DNA of 64,000 nt. It comes from Anabaena subtropica FACHB-260. Its GTDB lineage: Bacteria; Cyanobacteriota; Cyanobacteriia; Cyanobacteriales; Nostocaceae. Positions 1 through 9,009 of this stretch are shown piece after piece (position 1 is the stretch's first letter; each line of letters starts with the position of its first letter). A program made the translations under genes and the position numbers. The stretch covers positions 62,001 to 126,000 of the forward strand of contig NZ_JACJRF010000008.1 of NCBI RefSeq assembly GCF_014697105.1, given 5' to 3'. The notes beneath the pieces were generated by a model. It ran no database searches and had not been told where the DNA came from. It saw only the letters and a list, made by a program, of their open reading frames with translations.

Positions 1-692
1 AACCCACCAATACCTAGAGGACTGGGGAGCCAGAATACGACTTCTATATGGTTGAGTTCACCGGGTTGTAGTTGCCATACCAATTGTCCACCTTGTTTTT
101 CTGGCTGAACGGCGGTTTCTGTCCTTTGAATGCTTTTAGCTCCCCAAGGTGTCTTTAAAGCAAATTTTAAATCGAGAATAGAACCAGTATCAGCTAAAAC
201 GTTACCTTTGCTGGCAATTAAAGAGAGCGATCGCAAATCTAAATCATAAATTAATTGATTGCGGACTACTAGGAGAAAGTTGTTTTGTGTTAACAACAAA
301 TTTGATGCTATTTTGGGAAATTCTTCATTCCCTGTATCTGCTTCAGTTTCAGATGTTTGGGGAGAACGAGAATTAAAAAATTCGTTGAATTTGGTTTGTA
401 ATTCCTGACCATTACTAAAAGGAATGGTGACAATCACTTCTTCTTGAGAAATACGTTTTGCCGTACCTTCTAATTTACGGGCGCGGCGTTCTATGCTGTT
501 TAACCATTCATACACATAATCGCCACTAAAACTGGTCAGCTTTTCTGCCAATTTAATATGCTGCACCAATTGACCACGATTAGAGTTATCAAAATTCACC
601 CCTACATCGTACTGAACACAACCAGTCAACAGCATGGCTGTGAACAGCACTAATAAAAAGATGGGGTTCTTAATTTTGTTTTGAGCAGTCAC
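1..692 (-). CDS. DUF3153-like lipoprotein, C-terminal part outside the window
   Basis: The minus-strand frame is open from a GTG at 690-692 to the left edge, so about 230 N-terminal codons are present and the C terminus is missing. The protein starts with a short charged stretch, a hydrophobic segment and a lipobox (LLTGC), so it is a probable lipoprotein anchored by a diacylglyceryl-Cys about 26 residues in. The rest is a soluble domain that resembles the cyanobacterial DUF3153 family; this is recognition only, and no function is known to me. The start is well supported: AGGAG lies about 8 nt upstream. That ribosome-binding site and the GTG are both part of a dispersed repeat (see 688-718). 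Confidence 0.75.
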   Translation of the reverse strand, partial: MTAQNKIKNPIFLLVLFTAMLLTGCVQYDVGVNFDNSNRGQLVQHIKLAEKLTSFSGDYVYEWLNSIERRARKLEGTAKRISQEEVIVTIPFSNGQELQTKFNEFFNSRSPQTSETEADTGNEEFPKIASNLLLTQNNFLLVVRNQLIYDLDLRSLSLIASKGNVLADTGSILDLKFALKTPWGAKSIQRTETAVQPEKQGGQLVWQLQPGELNHIEVVFWLPSPLGIGG

Positions 693-718
693 GTTGCTTC
701 GCTCCTAATTTAAAATTC
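688..718 (-). repeat. Dispersed repeat carrying AGGAG and GTG start (copy A)
   Basis: A 31-bp unit that reads, on the minus strand, GAATTTT, AAATTAGGAG, CGAAGCAAC, GTGAC. It supplies the Shine-Dalgarno and the GTG start codon of the lipoprotein gene. Two near-identical copies lie at 28424-28454 (plus) and 51595-51625 (minus). Confidence 0.75.
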
Positions 719-895
719 GTCTTGAAAGCTTGAGCCACTGCTTTGGATGGGTTTTCCGGCTTAGTCAAAAGAGGTAGGGGAGCAGGGAGCAAGGGGGAGA
801 GACGGGGAAGGAGCTTTTACTCCGAAGAAAGTCAAGCGCCCTTTCCCTCTCTCTGCCTCTCTGGTGAGCGCCAGAAATTAAAATTTGATGGGGGT

Positions 896-1417
896 CTAAA
901 AACCCAACCAAACTAAGTATGAGATAGTCAATCCAATCACAATTAAAGCAATCCAGATAAAACGATTATCTTGAGTATTGACTTGGGAGAGATCAACAAA
1001 TTCAATTTCAGCAGGTGCTTTGCGTTCATTGGGTTGACGGGGTTTGGCTGTTACACGAGTTTTAGGTTCATTATCAGACAATGTGCCTAAATCGGGAATC
1101 TCTGTCATCCAATTACTAGGTCTTTTCAATCTTGGTGCTTGCAAGATATAAAGCAACTGTCGGGCTTGTTGGCTGGTTTCTGAGTGGGGATGACGACAAA
1201 GTTGTTGACAAAGGGCGATCGCATCTTCAGTTCGTCCGGCTGCTTCATAGGCTGTAACTAACCAAATTTCTACTTCACCCCCAAGACGAGAGTTACGCGC
1301 CACTAGTGCGCTGGCTTTTTCGAGATTTTCTACTGCTTCTCGATATTGCCCATTTTCAACAGCAAATTTGCCTGCTTGATATCGCGTTCTCGCTAGTTCT
1401 AAACTTTCTGTACTCAC
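896..1417 (-). CDS. TPR-like protein with C-terminal membrane anchor
   Basis: This 173-residue protein has helical TPR-like repeats in about residues 1-95 (the pattern A..Y..G.Y..A...L..A occurs twice), a basic, Pro-rich linker (about 95-150) and one hydrophobic C-terminal segment (about 152-172). This suggests a tail-anchored protein with its TPR domain in the cytoplasm, used for protein-protein contacts; partners are unknown. It lies between argB and the lipoprotein gene on the same strand. I do not recognise a named family beyond tetratricopeptide-like. The start ATG at 1417 is the only good one. Confidence 0.7.
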   Translation of the reverse strand: MSTESLELARTRYQAGKFAVENGQYREAVENLEKASALVARNSRLGGEVEIWLVTAYEAAGRTEDAIALCQQLCRHPHSETSQQARQLLYILQAPRLKRPSNWMTEIPDLGTLSDNEPKTRVTAKPRQPNERKAPAEIEFVDLSQVNTQDNRFIWIALIVIGLTISYLVWLGF

Positions 1418-1500
1418 TTTTGTACACCAATCAGCACTGTCTTTAAGATGGGGAATGGGGAGCAGAAGGTAAAATTATTACCCATTACCCCAGTCATACC

Positions 1501-1559
1501 AATTCAAAATTCAAAATAGCCTGCGGCAAGGCTTCCGCCAACAAAATTCAAAATTAGGA
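1501..1559. repeat. AT-rich direct repeats around a GC-rich hairpin (dispersed repeat)
   Basis: AATTCAAAATTCAAAAT and AAAATTCAAAATTAGGA flank the imperfect hairpin CCTGCGGCAAGGCTTCCGCC. This composite, downstream of argB, looks like the small dispersed repeats common in Nostoc spacers. No gene function is inferred. Confidence 0.6.
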
Positions 1560-1576
1560 ATGGTATCACTTATAAA

Positions 1577-2470
1577 TTAACTATACTGAGAACCGAGAAT
1601 CATTGTCCCAATCCCCACATCTGTGAAGATTTCCAATAGTAAGGCGTGGGGAATACGGCCATCGATGATGTGTGCAGCTCGTACTCCTTGAGCGAGCGAT
1701 CGCACGCAACAATTGACTTTGGGGATCATCCCACCGCTAACGACACCAGCCGTAATTAATTCGCGGGCTTCACGAATATCTACTTTGGGAATCAAGGTTC
1801 CAGGGTCTTTATAATCTTTTAAAATACCTCTGGTATCTGTCAATAAAATTAATTTTTCTGCTCCTAAGGCGGCGGCAATTTCCCCGGCTACAGTGTCAGC
1901 GTTAATATTATAAGCCTGTCCCGATTCATCGGCAGCAACGCTGGAAACAACGGGAATATAGCCGTTACTCGCCAAGGTATCTAAGATTTTGATGTTAACG
2001 TTACTGACTTCCCCAACAAAACCGATACCCTCTTGACCTTGGGGACGGGCGGTAATTAAGTTACCATCTTTACCACAGAGTCCTACAGCCAAACCGCCAG
2101 CTTGGTTAATCAGAGAGACAATTTCTTTATTTACTCGACCCACCAAGACCATTTCTACCACATCCATTGTGGGAGCATCGGTGACTCGCAGCCCATTTTT
2201 AAATTGTGCTTCGATTCCCAGTTTATCTAACCAACTGTTAATTTCTGGGCCGCCACCGTGTACTAATATCGGTCGCAAACCCACACAGGATAAAAAGACT
2301 ATATCGCGGATAACTTGGTATTTGAGGGAGCTATCTTTCATCGCCGCACCACCATATTTAACGACGACGGTGCGACCGGCGAATTGTTGAATATAAGGTA
2401 GTGCTTCGCTTAGTACCTGTACACGAGTCGCTTCAGCTTGCCTGATATACTCAATATCGTTGACCATCAT
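1577..2470 (-). CDS. argB: Acetylglutamate kinase
   Basis: N-acetyl-L-glutamate kinase (297 aa) phosphorylates N-acetylglutamate with ATP, the second and controlling step of arginine synthesis. The amino-acid-kinase fold is clear: the nucleotide-binding KYGGAAM (about 38-44), the substrate loop HGGGPEIN (71-78) and the C-terminal GGMIPKV. The N-terminal helix before the kinase core is the kind found in arginine-inhibited enzymes; in cyanobacteria this class is also relieved by the PII signalling protein (family knowledge, not visible here). Two Met codons begin the frame (2470 and 2467) and neither has a strong ribosome-binding site. It follows aroK on the same strand with a 75-bp gap, so co-transcription is possible. 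Confidence 0.97.
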   Translation of the reverse strand: MMVNDIEYIRQAEATRVQVLSEALPYIQQFAGRTVVVKYGGAAMKDSSLKYQVIRDIVFLSCVGLRPILVHGGGPEINSWLDKLGIEAQFKNGLRVTDAPTMDVVEMVLVGRVNKEIVSLINQAGGLAVGLCGKDGNLITARPQGQEGIGFVGEVSNVNIKILDTLASNGYIPVVSSVAADESGQAYNINADTVAGEIAAALGAEKLILLTDTRGILKDYKDPGTLIPKVDIREARELITAGVVSGGMIPKVNCCVRSLAQGVRAAHIIDGRIPHALLLEIFTDVGIGTMILGSQYS

Positions 2471-2545
2471 TGAGGAGCCGTTGAAACTTAATATTTATGC
2501 AGCTTAGTATAATTCGTAATTGCGGCTTTGATGATCCATGACGAA

Positions 2546-3094
2546 TTAAGAATTAACAGTAGTTGGTTTTAAGACGCTGGGAATTGCCTGCATAATTTTA
2601 TCGGCAATTTGTTCTGGTGTTTCTGTAGCGTTGACAGGAATCCGCAAATCTGCTTGTTTATATAGTGGTGTGCGCTGTTCGAGGAGCGATCGCAGTTTGC
2701 CTTTGGGGTCAATATCTTGTAAAAGTGGTCTTGTGGTATCTTCTGCTAAACGCTCATAAAGTAAATCTATCGGCACATCTAACCACACAATTAAACCGTG
2801 GTGCAAGTAACCCCAGTTTTCTCGCTGCAAGACAATACCGCCACCTGTAGCCACTGTCAACTTGGTATGGGCGCAAACTTGGGCTAAAACATCGCTTTCT
2901 ATCTGGCGAAACCCAACTTCCCCAGCTTCGGCAAATATTTCATTGATGGATTTTTTGGCAGCTTGGGCAATAATATCATCAGTATCTACGAAGGCATAGC
3001 CCAATTGCTTGGCGAGTAAATGTCCTACGGTAGTTTTACCAGCCCCCATCATACCGATTAAATATAGGTTGACTCCCTGTAATAAACTACTCAC
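2546..3094 (-). CDS. aroK: Shikimate kinase
   Basis: Shikimate kinase (182 aa) makes shikimate 3-phosphate in the chorismate pathway to aromatic amino acids. The P-loop GMMGAGKTT lies at 14-22, the shikimate-binding DTDD at about 37-40 and the TGGG substrate motif at about 83-86; the length is normal for the family. It sits between pgsA and argB, all on the minus strand, with no functional link apart from anabolism. Confidence 0.96.
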   Translation of the reverse strand: MSSLLQGVNLYLIGMMGAGKTTVGHLLAKQLGYAFVDTDDIIAQAAKKSINEIFAEAGEVGFRQIESDVLAQVCAHTKLTVATGGGIVLQRENWGYLHHGLIVWLDVPIDLLYERLAEDTTRPLLQDIDPKGKLRSLLEQRTPLYKQADLRIPVNATETPEQIADKIMQAIPSVLKPTTVNS

Positions 3095-3170
3095 TCTCGT
3101 TTAATTCTCCGTTTTTAGATTTGAAACCCCTGCTTTTAAGTTCACTGGTTCCCTACACCCCACACCCTGT

Positions 3171-3725
3171 TCATTCAACTTGGTTGACTTTCTGCGGTAA
3201 AAGATAAATTATTCCAGAGATTAGGGTCAAAGCTACAGAAAACCAAAAAGCAATTAAAGATGATAGTTGCCAATCTGATGATAGAGGTGCAATTAAAAGA
3301 GCGATCGCTACTATCTGACTCACAGTTTTCAGCTTACCCCAAATATTCGCCCCTGTAATCGTTGTTTGATTAACTCGCCAACCAGCGATCGCTAATTCTC
3401 GCGCTAAAATCAAAAACACTCCCCAAGCCGGAATTTTTCCCAATTCAACTAACACTAATAACGGTGCTAATACTAAAAATTTATCTACCAATGGATCAAG
3501 AAATTTGCCCAAATCGCTAACTTGGTTAAGTTTCCGCGCTAAATAACCATCTAACCAATCTGTTAATGCTGCAACTAAAAAAATAGCCAAACACACCCAC
3601 CTAGCCTGTGATGTAGAGTCATATAAACCGTAGAGTAAAAATGGTACACCAAGAAGGCGAGAAAAGGTAATCCAGTTTGGTAAAGTCATGATTTTGGGTG
3701 AAGAATCTTCTATAATTTCAACCAA
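3171..3725 (-). CDS. pgsA: CDP-diacylglycerol-glycerol-3-phosphate 3-phosphatidyltransferase
   Basis: A CDP-alcohol phosphatidyltransferase that makes phosphatidylglycerol phosphate, the precursor of phosphatidylglycerol, the only phospholipid of thylakoids. The signature DG-x2-AR-x8-G-x3-D-x3-D is complete at residues 59-81, and several membrane helices follow. The longest frame starts at 3725 and overlaps the upstream Uma2 gene by 16 bp; an ATG at 3689 (giving a protein starting MTLPNW) fits the usual family start better, so the first 12 residues are uncertain. Confidence 0.94.
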   Translation of the reverse strand: MVEIIEDSSPKIMTLPNWITFSRLLGVPFLLYGLYDSTSQARWVCLAIFLVAALTDWLDGYLARKLNQVSDLGKFLDPLVDKFLVLAPLLVLVELGKIPAWGVFLILARELAIAGWRVNQTTITGANIWGKLKTVSQIVAIALLIAPLSSDWQLSSLIAFWFSVALTLISGIIYLLPQKVNQVE

Positions 3726-4273
3726 TCAAATAATTGTCCCAATGTCAAATGCAAATCACTAACTAATTCAGGCACAGGTAATATATCTTCTTCATTTTCT
3801 AAATATATTGGTTGCTGGTGGGGTGGATAAATTAAAATGCTAGATTCTTCTGGATCAATTAACCAACCTAAGCTAGTACCATGATCTAAACAATGTAAAA
3901 TATTTCTGGTGACTTTAGTTGTACTTTGATCAGGTGATAGTATTTCAATTATCCAATCTGGATATGTATTAAAGACATTAGCAATATTACCTTTTTCATC
4001 TACAGGTATTCTCTGCCAAGCAAACACTGCTACATCTGGAACGATGGAACGTCCGCCAAAAGTGCAACGTAATTCTGGTAAAGCCAAGGCAATTTTTCGG
4101 GATTCTACCACATTATTAATTGCATTAGCTGATTGAATTTGTAGTCTACTATGTTTACCTTGAGGCATAGGCTTTTGAATTATTTCGCCGTTGATATACT
4201 CACTAGCTGGTTTTGTTTCTGGTAACTTTAAAAATTCTTCCAAAGTTATAGATTGAGTTGGTGTTTTTATCAT
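3710..4273 (-). CDS. Uma2 family protein (DUF820), PD-(D/E)XK nuclease fold
   Basis: A 187-residue member of the Uma2/DUF820 family, which is massively expanded in filamentous cyanobacteria. The restriction-endonuclease-like core is visible as VPD with D80 and, about 30 residues on, IIEILSPD with E110. The family is predicted to be nuclease-like, but roles are largely unproven. Its 3' end overlaps the longest pgsA frame by 16 bp, so translation may be coupled or the pgsA start may lie further in. This is one of three intact Uma2 genes and two remnants in the window. Confidence 0.85.
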   Translation of the reverse strand: MIKTPTQSITLEEFLKLPETKPASEYINGEIIQKPMPQGKHSRLQIQSANAINNVVESRKIALALPELRCTFGGRSIVPDVAVFAWQRIPVDEKGNIANVFNTYPDWIIEILSPDQSTTKVTRNILHCLDHGTSLGWLIDPEESSILIYPPHQQPIYLENEEDILPVPELVSDLHLTLGQLFDWLKL

Positions 4274-4460
4274 AAGATTTTACCTTCTCCCATTTAATGC
4301 TAAGTTTAGCCTAACTCGAAAATCAATAGTAAAAATGGGTGTAGGGATTTCTGAGTAAAGCAGAAAGAGATTTTCCCATACATGACTTTCTTAATTACGA
4401 ACTAGTATTTAGTCTACTGGCATGGCATGATCTGTATCTTGAGATTATCCCAACAATAAT

Positions 4461-5876
4461 ATGACTGAAAATACAGATTTTCGTATTGAACGCGATTCAA
4501 TGGGCGATCGCCAAATTGCTAGTGATGTTTATTACGGTATTCAAACCCAACGGGCAATCGAGAATTTCCCCATTAGCGGCATCAAGCCCTTACCTACCTA
4601 CGTAGATGCAGGTCTTTTGATTAAAAAAGCTACAGCTATTGTCAATGGAGAACTAGGGTGCATTCCCCAAGATATTAGTCAAGCGATAGTCCAAGCAACC
4701 GATGAAATTCTCGCCGGGAAGTTAAGAGATCAGTTTGTTGTTGATGTCTATCAAGCTGGTGCAGGGACTTCCCACCACATGAATATTAACGAAGTCTTAG
4801 CAAATCGAGCTTTGGAAATTATCGGTGAAGAAAAGGGGAATTACAAAAGAGTTAGCCCTAATGATCATGTAAACTACGGACAGTCTACTAACGATGTCAT
4901 TCCTACAGCAATTCGTATCGGTGGCTTGTTGGCACTTAGTCGGACATTACAGCCAGCATTAGAAAAAGCGATCGCTGCCTTAGAATACAAAGCTGTAGAA
5001 TTTCAAGATATCATCAAATCAGGCAGAACCCATTTACAGGATGCTGTTCCCGTGCGTTTGGGTGATAGTTTCGCCGCTTGGGCATACATCTTATCGGAAC
5101 ACCAAAATCGGATTTACACCGCCTCTGGAGACTTAATGGTATTAGGTTTAGGTGGTAGTGCGGCGGGAACTGGGTTAAATACCCATCCTCAATACCGCGC
5201 CCGTGTTGTCGAAGTGCTATCAGAATTACTGAACTTACCACTACAACCCGCCCCCCATCTCATGGCTGCAATGCAGAGTATGTCGCCATTTGTCAATGTT
5301 TCCGGCGCATTACGCAACCTAGCCCAAGACTTAGCGAAAATCTCCCACGACTTACGCCTGATGGACTCAGGGCCAAAAACTGGCTTCAAAGAAATTCAAC
5401 TACCTCCAGTGCAACCTGGTTCCTCAATTATGCCGGGTAAGTATAATCCTGTGATGGCAGAGATGACATCAATGGTATGCTTCCAGGTGATGGGATATGA
5501 TCAGGCGATCGCTCTTGCTGCTCAAGCCGGACAATTAGAATTAAATGTGATGATGCCGTTGATTGCCTACAATTTAATTCACAGCATCGAAATTCTTGGG
5601 TTAACTATCGCCTCTCTAACAGAACGTTGCATTCAAGGAATCACTGCCAATGAGGAACGATGTTTAGCCTACGCCGAAGGTAGTTTAGCTTTAGTCACAG
5701 CCCTCAATACCCACATCGGTTATTTAAATGCCGCAGATGTCGCCAAAGAGTCCTTAAAAACTGGAAAATCTCTCCGGCAGATTGTTTTAGAAAAAGGACT
5801 GATGAGCGAAGCTGAATTAGCAAACGTGCTAAATCTTGAGCAAATGAGTCTTATTTTACCCCTCCAGACAGAGTAA
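4461..5876 (+). CDS. aspA: Aspartate ammonia-lyase (aspartase/fumarase superfamily)
   Basis: A 471-residue lyase of the aspartase/fumarase superfamily, predicted to deaminate L-aspartate to fumarate and ammonia. The N terminus (RIERD, YYGIQTQRAIENF) is more like aspartase than class II fumarase. Conserved segments include SGRTHLQDA, QSTNDV and the catalytic loop GSSIMPGKYNP near residue 318. That loop has Tyr where aspartases and fumarases usually have Val, a small oddity. Class II fumarase is the alternative. It is a single gene, transcribed away from the Uma2-pgsA-aroK-argB run. Confidence 0.85.
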   Translation: MTENTDFRIERDSMGDRQIASDVYYGIQTQRAIENFPISGIKPLPTYVDAGLLIKKATAIVNGELGCIPQDISQAIVQATDEILAGKLRDQFVVDVYQAGAGTSHHMNINEVLANRALEIIGEEKGNYKRVSPNDHVNYGQSTNDVIPTAIRIGGLLALSRTLQPALEKAIAALEYKAVEFQDIIKSGRTHLQDAVPVRLGDSFAAWAYILSEHQNRIYTASGDLMVLGLGGSAAGTGLNTHPQYRARVVEVLSELLNLPLQPAPHLMAAMQSMSPFVNVSGALRNLAQDLAKISHDLRLMDSGPKTGFKEIQLPPVQPGSSIMPGKYNPVMAEMTSMVCFQVMGYDQAIALAAQAGQLELNVMMPLIAYNLIHSIEILGLTIASLTERCIQGITANEERCLAYAEGSLALVTALNTHIGYLNAADVAKESLKTGKSLRQIVLEKGLMSEAELANVLNLEQMSLILPLQTE

Positions 5877-5946
5877 TCAAGAAAATTGGTATTACTTAAT
5901 GGGGATTCACAATTTCCCCATTTCCCCTACACCATTTTGAATTGAT

Positions 5947-6378
5947 TCATCCGCGCTTGCGACATTGTAATGGGTAGCGATTACCCCGCCATGTTGTCCA
6001 ACCATTGGCGATCCTAGTACTACTATTGTATCTGAGATACCAATTATCTTGTTCTGTGCCTAGATAACGAATACCTAAATCTTGTTTTTGCCTGCTGGAA
6101 AAACGTCTTCCTAATGGAACCCACGCACTACCATTATCACTAAACCGCCCGACGAGACGGACACCAGAAGTCCTAGAACAAACACCACCGCTACAAGTAG
6201 TTTTTGGGTCATCTACTACTTTCCATTCCATTTGAGCCGGTCTACCATCAATATTGCAATTCCACGAGCCAAAGAACCATTCACTAGCAATTTGACTAGC
6301 TTCAGCATTATTAGATACTAGTATTAAACTTGCTGGAGCGATCGCTAAACCCAAAAGCCACTTTGTGATGTTTGCCAT
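5947..6378 (-). CDS. Secreted DUF6006-like protein
   Basis: A 143-residue protein with a clear signal peptide (basic start, hydrophobic core about 7-21, cleavage near AEA at 27). The mature part is rich in Trp, Gly and Arg, with four Cys that could form disulfides (in WNCNID, TTCSG, VCSRT and LQCRK). The pattern SEWFFGSWNC, RLVGRFSDNGSAW and TTWRGNRYPL matches, as far as I recall, the cyanobacterial DUF6006 family of unknown function. It is expected in the periplasm or outside the cell. It is convergent with aspA. Confidence 0.75.
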   Translation of the reverse strand: MANITKWLLGLAIAPASLILVSNNAEASQIASEWFFGSWNCNIDGRPAQMEWKVVDDPKTTCSGGVCSRTSGVRLVGRFSDNGSAWVPLGRRFSSRQKQDLGIRYLGTEQDNWYLRYNSSTRIANGWTTWRGNRYPLQCRKRG

Positions 6379-6617
6379 TATACTTTACCAATGGAATATC
6401 TAAATCTAAAGTTAATCTTTATCATCTATTGACTCATAGGTATCACTATCGCTATTTATGCAACTGCTGGAGAAACAGAAACTTAATCTTCATTTCTAGC
6501 CAAAAAGTAACAATAGCCGACGCTTAACCTACTCTCCCATCTCCCCTGCTTTTTCCAGCTAAAAGATAGAAAATGGGAGTATTAATTTTTCTACTCATTT
6601 TTATTCATCCATCACCC

Positions 6618-7589
6618 ATGCAGACTCAAAAATCATCCGTCAGCCTCATCCGGGCTACTTCTTACGAACGGGAAGCCCTACAGGAATCTCTTGTCACCTT
6701 GCTAGAACCTCTTGGGGGGATGGCTACTTTTGTCAAACCAGGACAACGAGTTTTACTTAAACCGAACTTGCTGACAGGATCACGTCCCACAAAAGAGTGT
6801 ACCACTCGCCCCGAATTAGTTTATGCTGTTGCCAAGATGGTAATCGCCGCAGGTGGACAACCATTTTTAGGAGATAGCCCGGCTTTTGGTAGTGCTAAAG
6901 GTGTTGCAATAGCCAATGGTTATCAGTCGCTTATCCAAGAACTTAATCTGCCAATCATCGATTTTCATGGGAAACGTTACGAAACTGTAAGTGAAAATTT
7001 TAATCACCTACTGCTGAGTAAAGAAGTTATAGAAGCAGATGTGGTGATTAACTTACCAAAAGTTAAATCCCATAGCCAGTTAACTTTAACCCTGGGAGTA
7101 AAAAATCTCTTTGGTTGCGTTCCTGGCAAAATGAAAGCATGGTGGCATCTGGAAGCTGGGAAAGATGCTGACAGATTTGGTGAAATGTTGGTGGAAACTG
7201 CTAGGGCAATTAACCCAGATTTAACTATATTAGATGGCATTATCGGTCACGAAGGTAATGGCCCCAGTGGCGGCGAACCTCGTGCCTTGGGTATATTGGC
7301 GGCTGCATCAGATATATTTGCTTTAGACAGGGCAATGGTAGAAATTCTCAACGTCCCCCCCCATCAAGTACCCACCGTTGCAGCATCCCAAAGGCTGGGA
7401 GTTTGTCCAGAAATTGCCGATATTGAGTTTCCCAACTTACACCCTGATTTATTAAAAATTGATGATTGGCGACTTCCCGACAAATTAATGCCCATTGATT
7501 TTGCTATGCCCCGTGTGATTAAATCCACGTTCAAACATTTTTATATCCGCTTTATCAAAGAACCAATGAGCGCTTATGGTAGACAGTAG
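6618..7589 (+). CDS. DUF362 domain-containing protein
   Basis: A protein of about 323 residues with the DUF362 pattern (KPNLL, NLPKVKSHSQLTLTLGVKN, then a glycine-rich DGIIGHEGNGPSGG). DUF362 proteins often accompany ferredoxin domains, but none is present here, and the function is not established. The frame is also open from an ATG at 6573, which adds 15 hydrophobic residues; I prefer the ATG at 6618 (protein starts MQTQK) because the extension looks non-conserved, though neither start has a strong Shine-Dalgarno. A likely terminator lies about 100 bp downstream. Confidence 0.8.
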   Translation: MQTQKSSVSLIRATSYEREALQESLVTLLEPLGGMATFVKPGQRVLLKPNLLTGSRPTKECTTRPELVYAVAKMVIAAGGQPFLGDSPAFGSAKGVAIANGYQSLIQELNLPIIDFHGKRYETVSENFNHLLLSKEVIEADVVINLPKVKSHSQLTLTLGVKNLFGCVPGKMKAWWHLEAGKDADRFGEMLVETARAINPDLTILDGIIGHEGNGPSGGEPRALGILAAASDIFALDRAMVEILNVPPHQVPTVAASQRLGVCPEIADIEFPNLHPDLLKIDDWRLPDKLMPIDFAMPRVIKSTFKHFYIRFIKEPMSAYGRQ

Positions 7590-7689
7590 TTTGCCTTGAG
7601 CTTTTAACCAAAAACAACTGCAAAGCCTGCTACAACAATGTTGAGATTAGCAGAGTAGTCTATAGATTACCCTCCGATTGCTTAACCAG

Positions 7690-7716
7690 ACCGCCCAACC
7701 TAGTGGCGGTTTTTTT
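7690..7716 (+). terminator. Rho-independent terminator
   Basis: ACCGCC and GGCGGT form a 6-bp GC-rich stem around a 9-nt loop, followed directly by seven T. It would end transcription of the DUF362 gene about 100 bp after its stop. Confidence 0.75.
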
Positions 7717-8628
7717 AATCATATAGTCATTATTCATTAGTCATCGGTCAATATGACGTTGCTGAATATGAAGATGAAAATTAATAATTCACACTCTTAA
7801 ACTCCTATTCTCCGCGCCTCCCTTTTCTGAGAGAGGCTGCGCCAACGGGTTCACCAGTCGCCTGCGGTTCGCGTAGCGTCTCGTAGAGAGGAAAACCCTC
7901 CCGCAGCGCTGGTTCACTGCGTCTCTGCGTGTTAGCGGCAAATCATCCTACTAATCAGCAACGCCGTCAACATTCATATTCAATTAATCTACCTATATGT
8001 ATATTGACAGATCATTTTTGATCGGAGAATCTCTTAATGAAAGGCTGTGTCAACGCCTAAGGAGGGCAAAAAAAGCATCTCCGCACAATTGCTCATAGAA
8101 TTGCCAAGTTTATCTGTATTTTTTCGGTGTGTAGTTCTGGGGATCAAAATTCTGCTAAACCTATTTCGTTAAATTTTCCTATGTCTTCAGTTATGTATTT
8201 ATTTATTGGAGAAAAAAGACTTTATATCTTCAGTAGTATTTCGTATTTTTATCCCAGGTTCCTAACAAGCTAAATCACTAGAAACACCTTACATAAAGTA
8301 TTTAGAGATGTTACAATCTTAATTAAATTACCTCATTGACGTTAATAATTAATATGTATAAATAATCAAAAAAGCCATTTCCCATAAGGTGCTATTAACC
8401 CAAAGTTAACCTAATGACAACTAATTCTATCCAGAAATCGTCACAAATCAGTCACTAGAATAACTGGGCAATGTTTATCATCAGCTTTGTATCAAGATTA
8501 ACAACCATAAAACGACAATTATGATGTCTGCGAAACTGGCTCATGTTTTGAAACACCACACATTTGACAGTAGAAAATAGCTAAAATAGTAGAGAGACTC
8601 TCCTCAAGAGAGCAAACTTACAAGTAAT
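7717..8628. other. Long spacer with dispersed repeats, no recognised gene
   Basis: About 900 bp without a convincing ORF. It starts with TAGTCAT/CGGTCAAT-type degenerate heptads (7722-7755), holds the composite GC-rich repeat at 7811-7935 and then an AT-rich stretch that should contain the promoter of the small gene at 8629. A short CTCTC/GAGAG hairpin lies about 20-30 bp before that gene. No RNA gene was recognised. Confidence 0.5.
7811..7935. repeat. GC-rich composite dispersed repeat
   Basis: The stretch contains CCTGCGG ... CCGCAG and CACCAG ... CTGGTT arms in imperfect inverted arrangement, the Nostoc-type phrase TTCGCGTAGCGTCTCGTAGAG, and TCTCTGCGTG at its end. Its GC content is much higher than that of the flanking spacer. 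It looks like clustered small dispersed repeats rather than an IS. Confidence 0.55.
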
Positions 8629-8835
8629 GTGATTGACTCTAAACTTTGTATGAATTCAGATAGCCAGTCTGCCAGTCCTTCCGATACGTACTCCCATCGT
8701 ATGGCAGATATTGTGGGAACAATAATTGCTTTAGTAACTCTAACCTTACCTGTGTTTGTTATCGGACACTATTCAACCGATGTTCCGAATAACCCACAAC
8801 CCATAACCTATCAGCTCCAACAAGGGGAGGATTAA
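8629..8835 (+). CDS. Small single-span membrane protein
   Basis: A 68-residue protein with a polar N terminus (Ser-rich), one hydrophobic helix (about 28-46, IVGTIIALVTLTLPVFVIG) and a polar tail. The frame starts at a GTG (8629); an ATG seven codons later (8650, MNSDSQ) is an equally good start, and neither has a clear Shine-Dalgarno. It has its own long spacer upstream and a strong terminator downstream, so it is probably a single-gene unit. No family is recognised. Confidence 0.6.
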   Translation: MIDSKLCMNSDSQSASPSDTYSHRMADIVGTIIALVTLTLPVFVIGHYSTDVPNNPQPITYQLQQGED

Positions 8836-8965
8836 ACACACTTGAAGATGAAAATTCTAGACAAAAAGGGCGTTGCATAGTTGCGGAATGATTTTACTGT
8901 GCTGCGCGTGTCAGTTGTTTTTGATATGGTTTAAAGCTTCCCAGGTGGGCGCTTTCAAACCATCC

Positions 8966-8990
8966 TTGTCCCAAAGGGACACGCTACGCA
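8966..8990. repeat. Dispersed GTCCC/GGGAC hairpin element
   Basis: TTGTCCCAAAGGGACACGC is a short hairpin (GTCCC, loop AAA, GGGAC) followed by TACGCAAAT. This phrase is familiar from Nostoc spacers. It lies between the small membrane protein gene and its terminator. Confidence 0.45.
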
Positions 8991-9009
8991 AATATTATTG
9001 ACCACTGAC

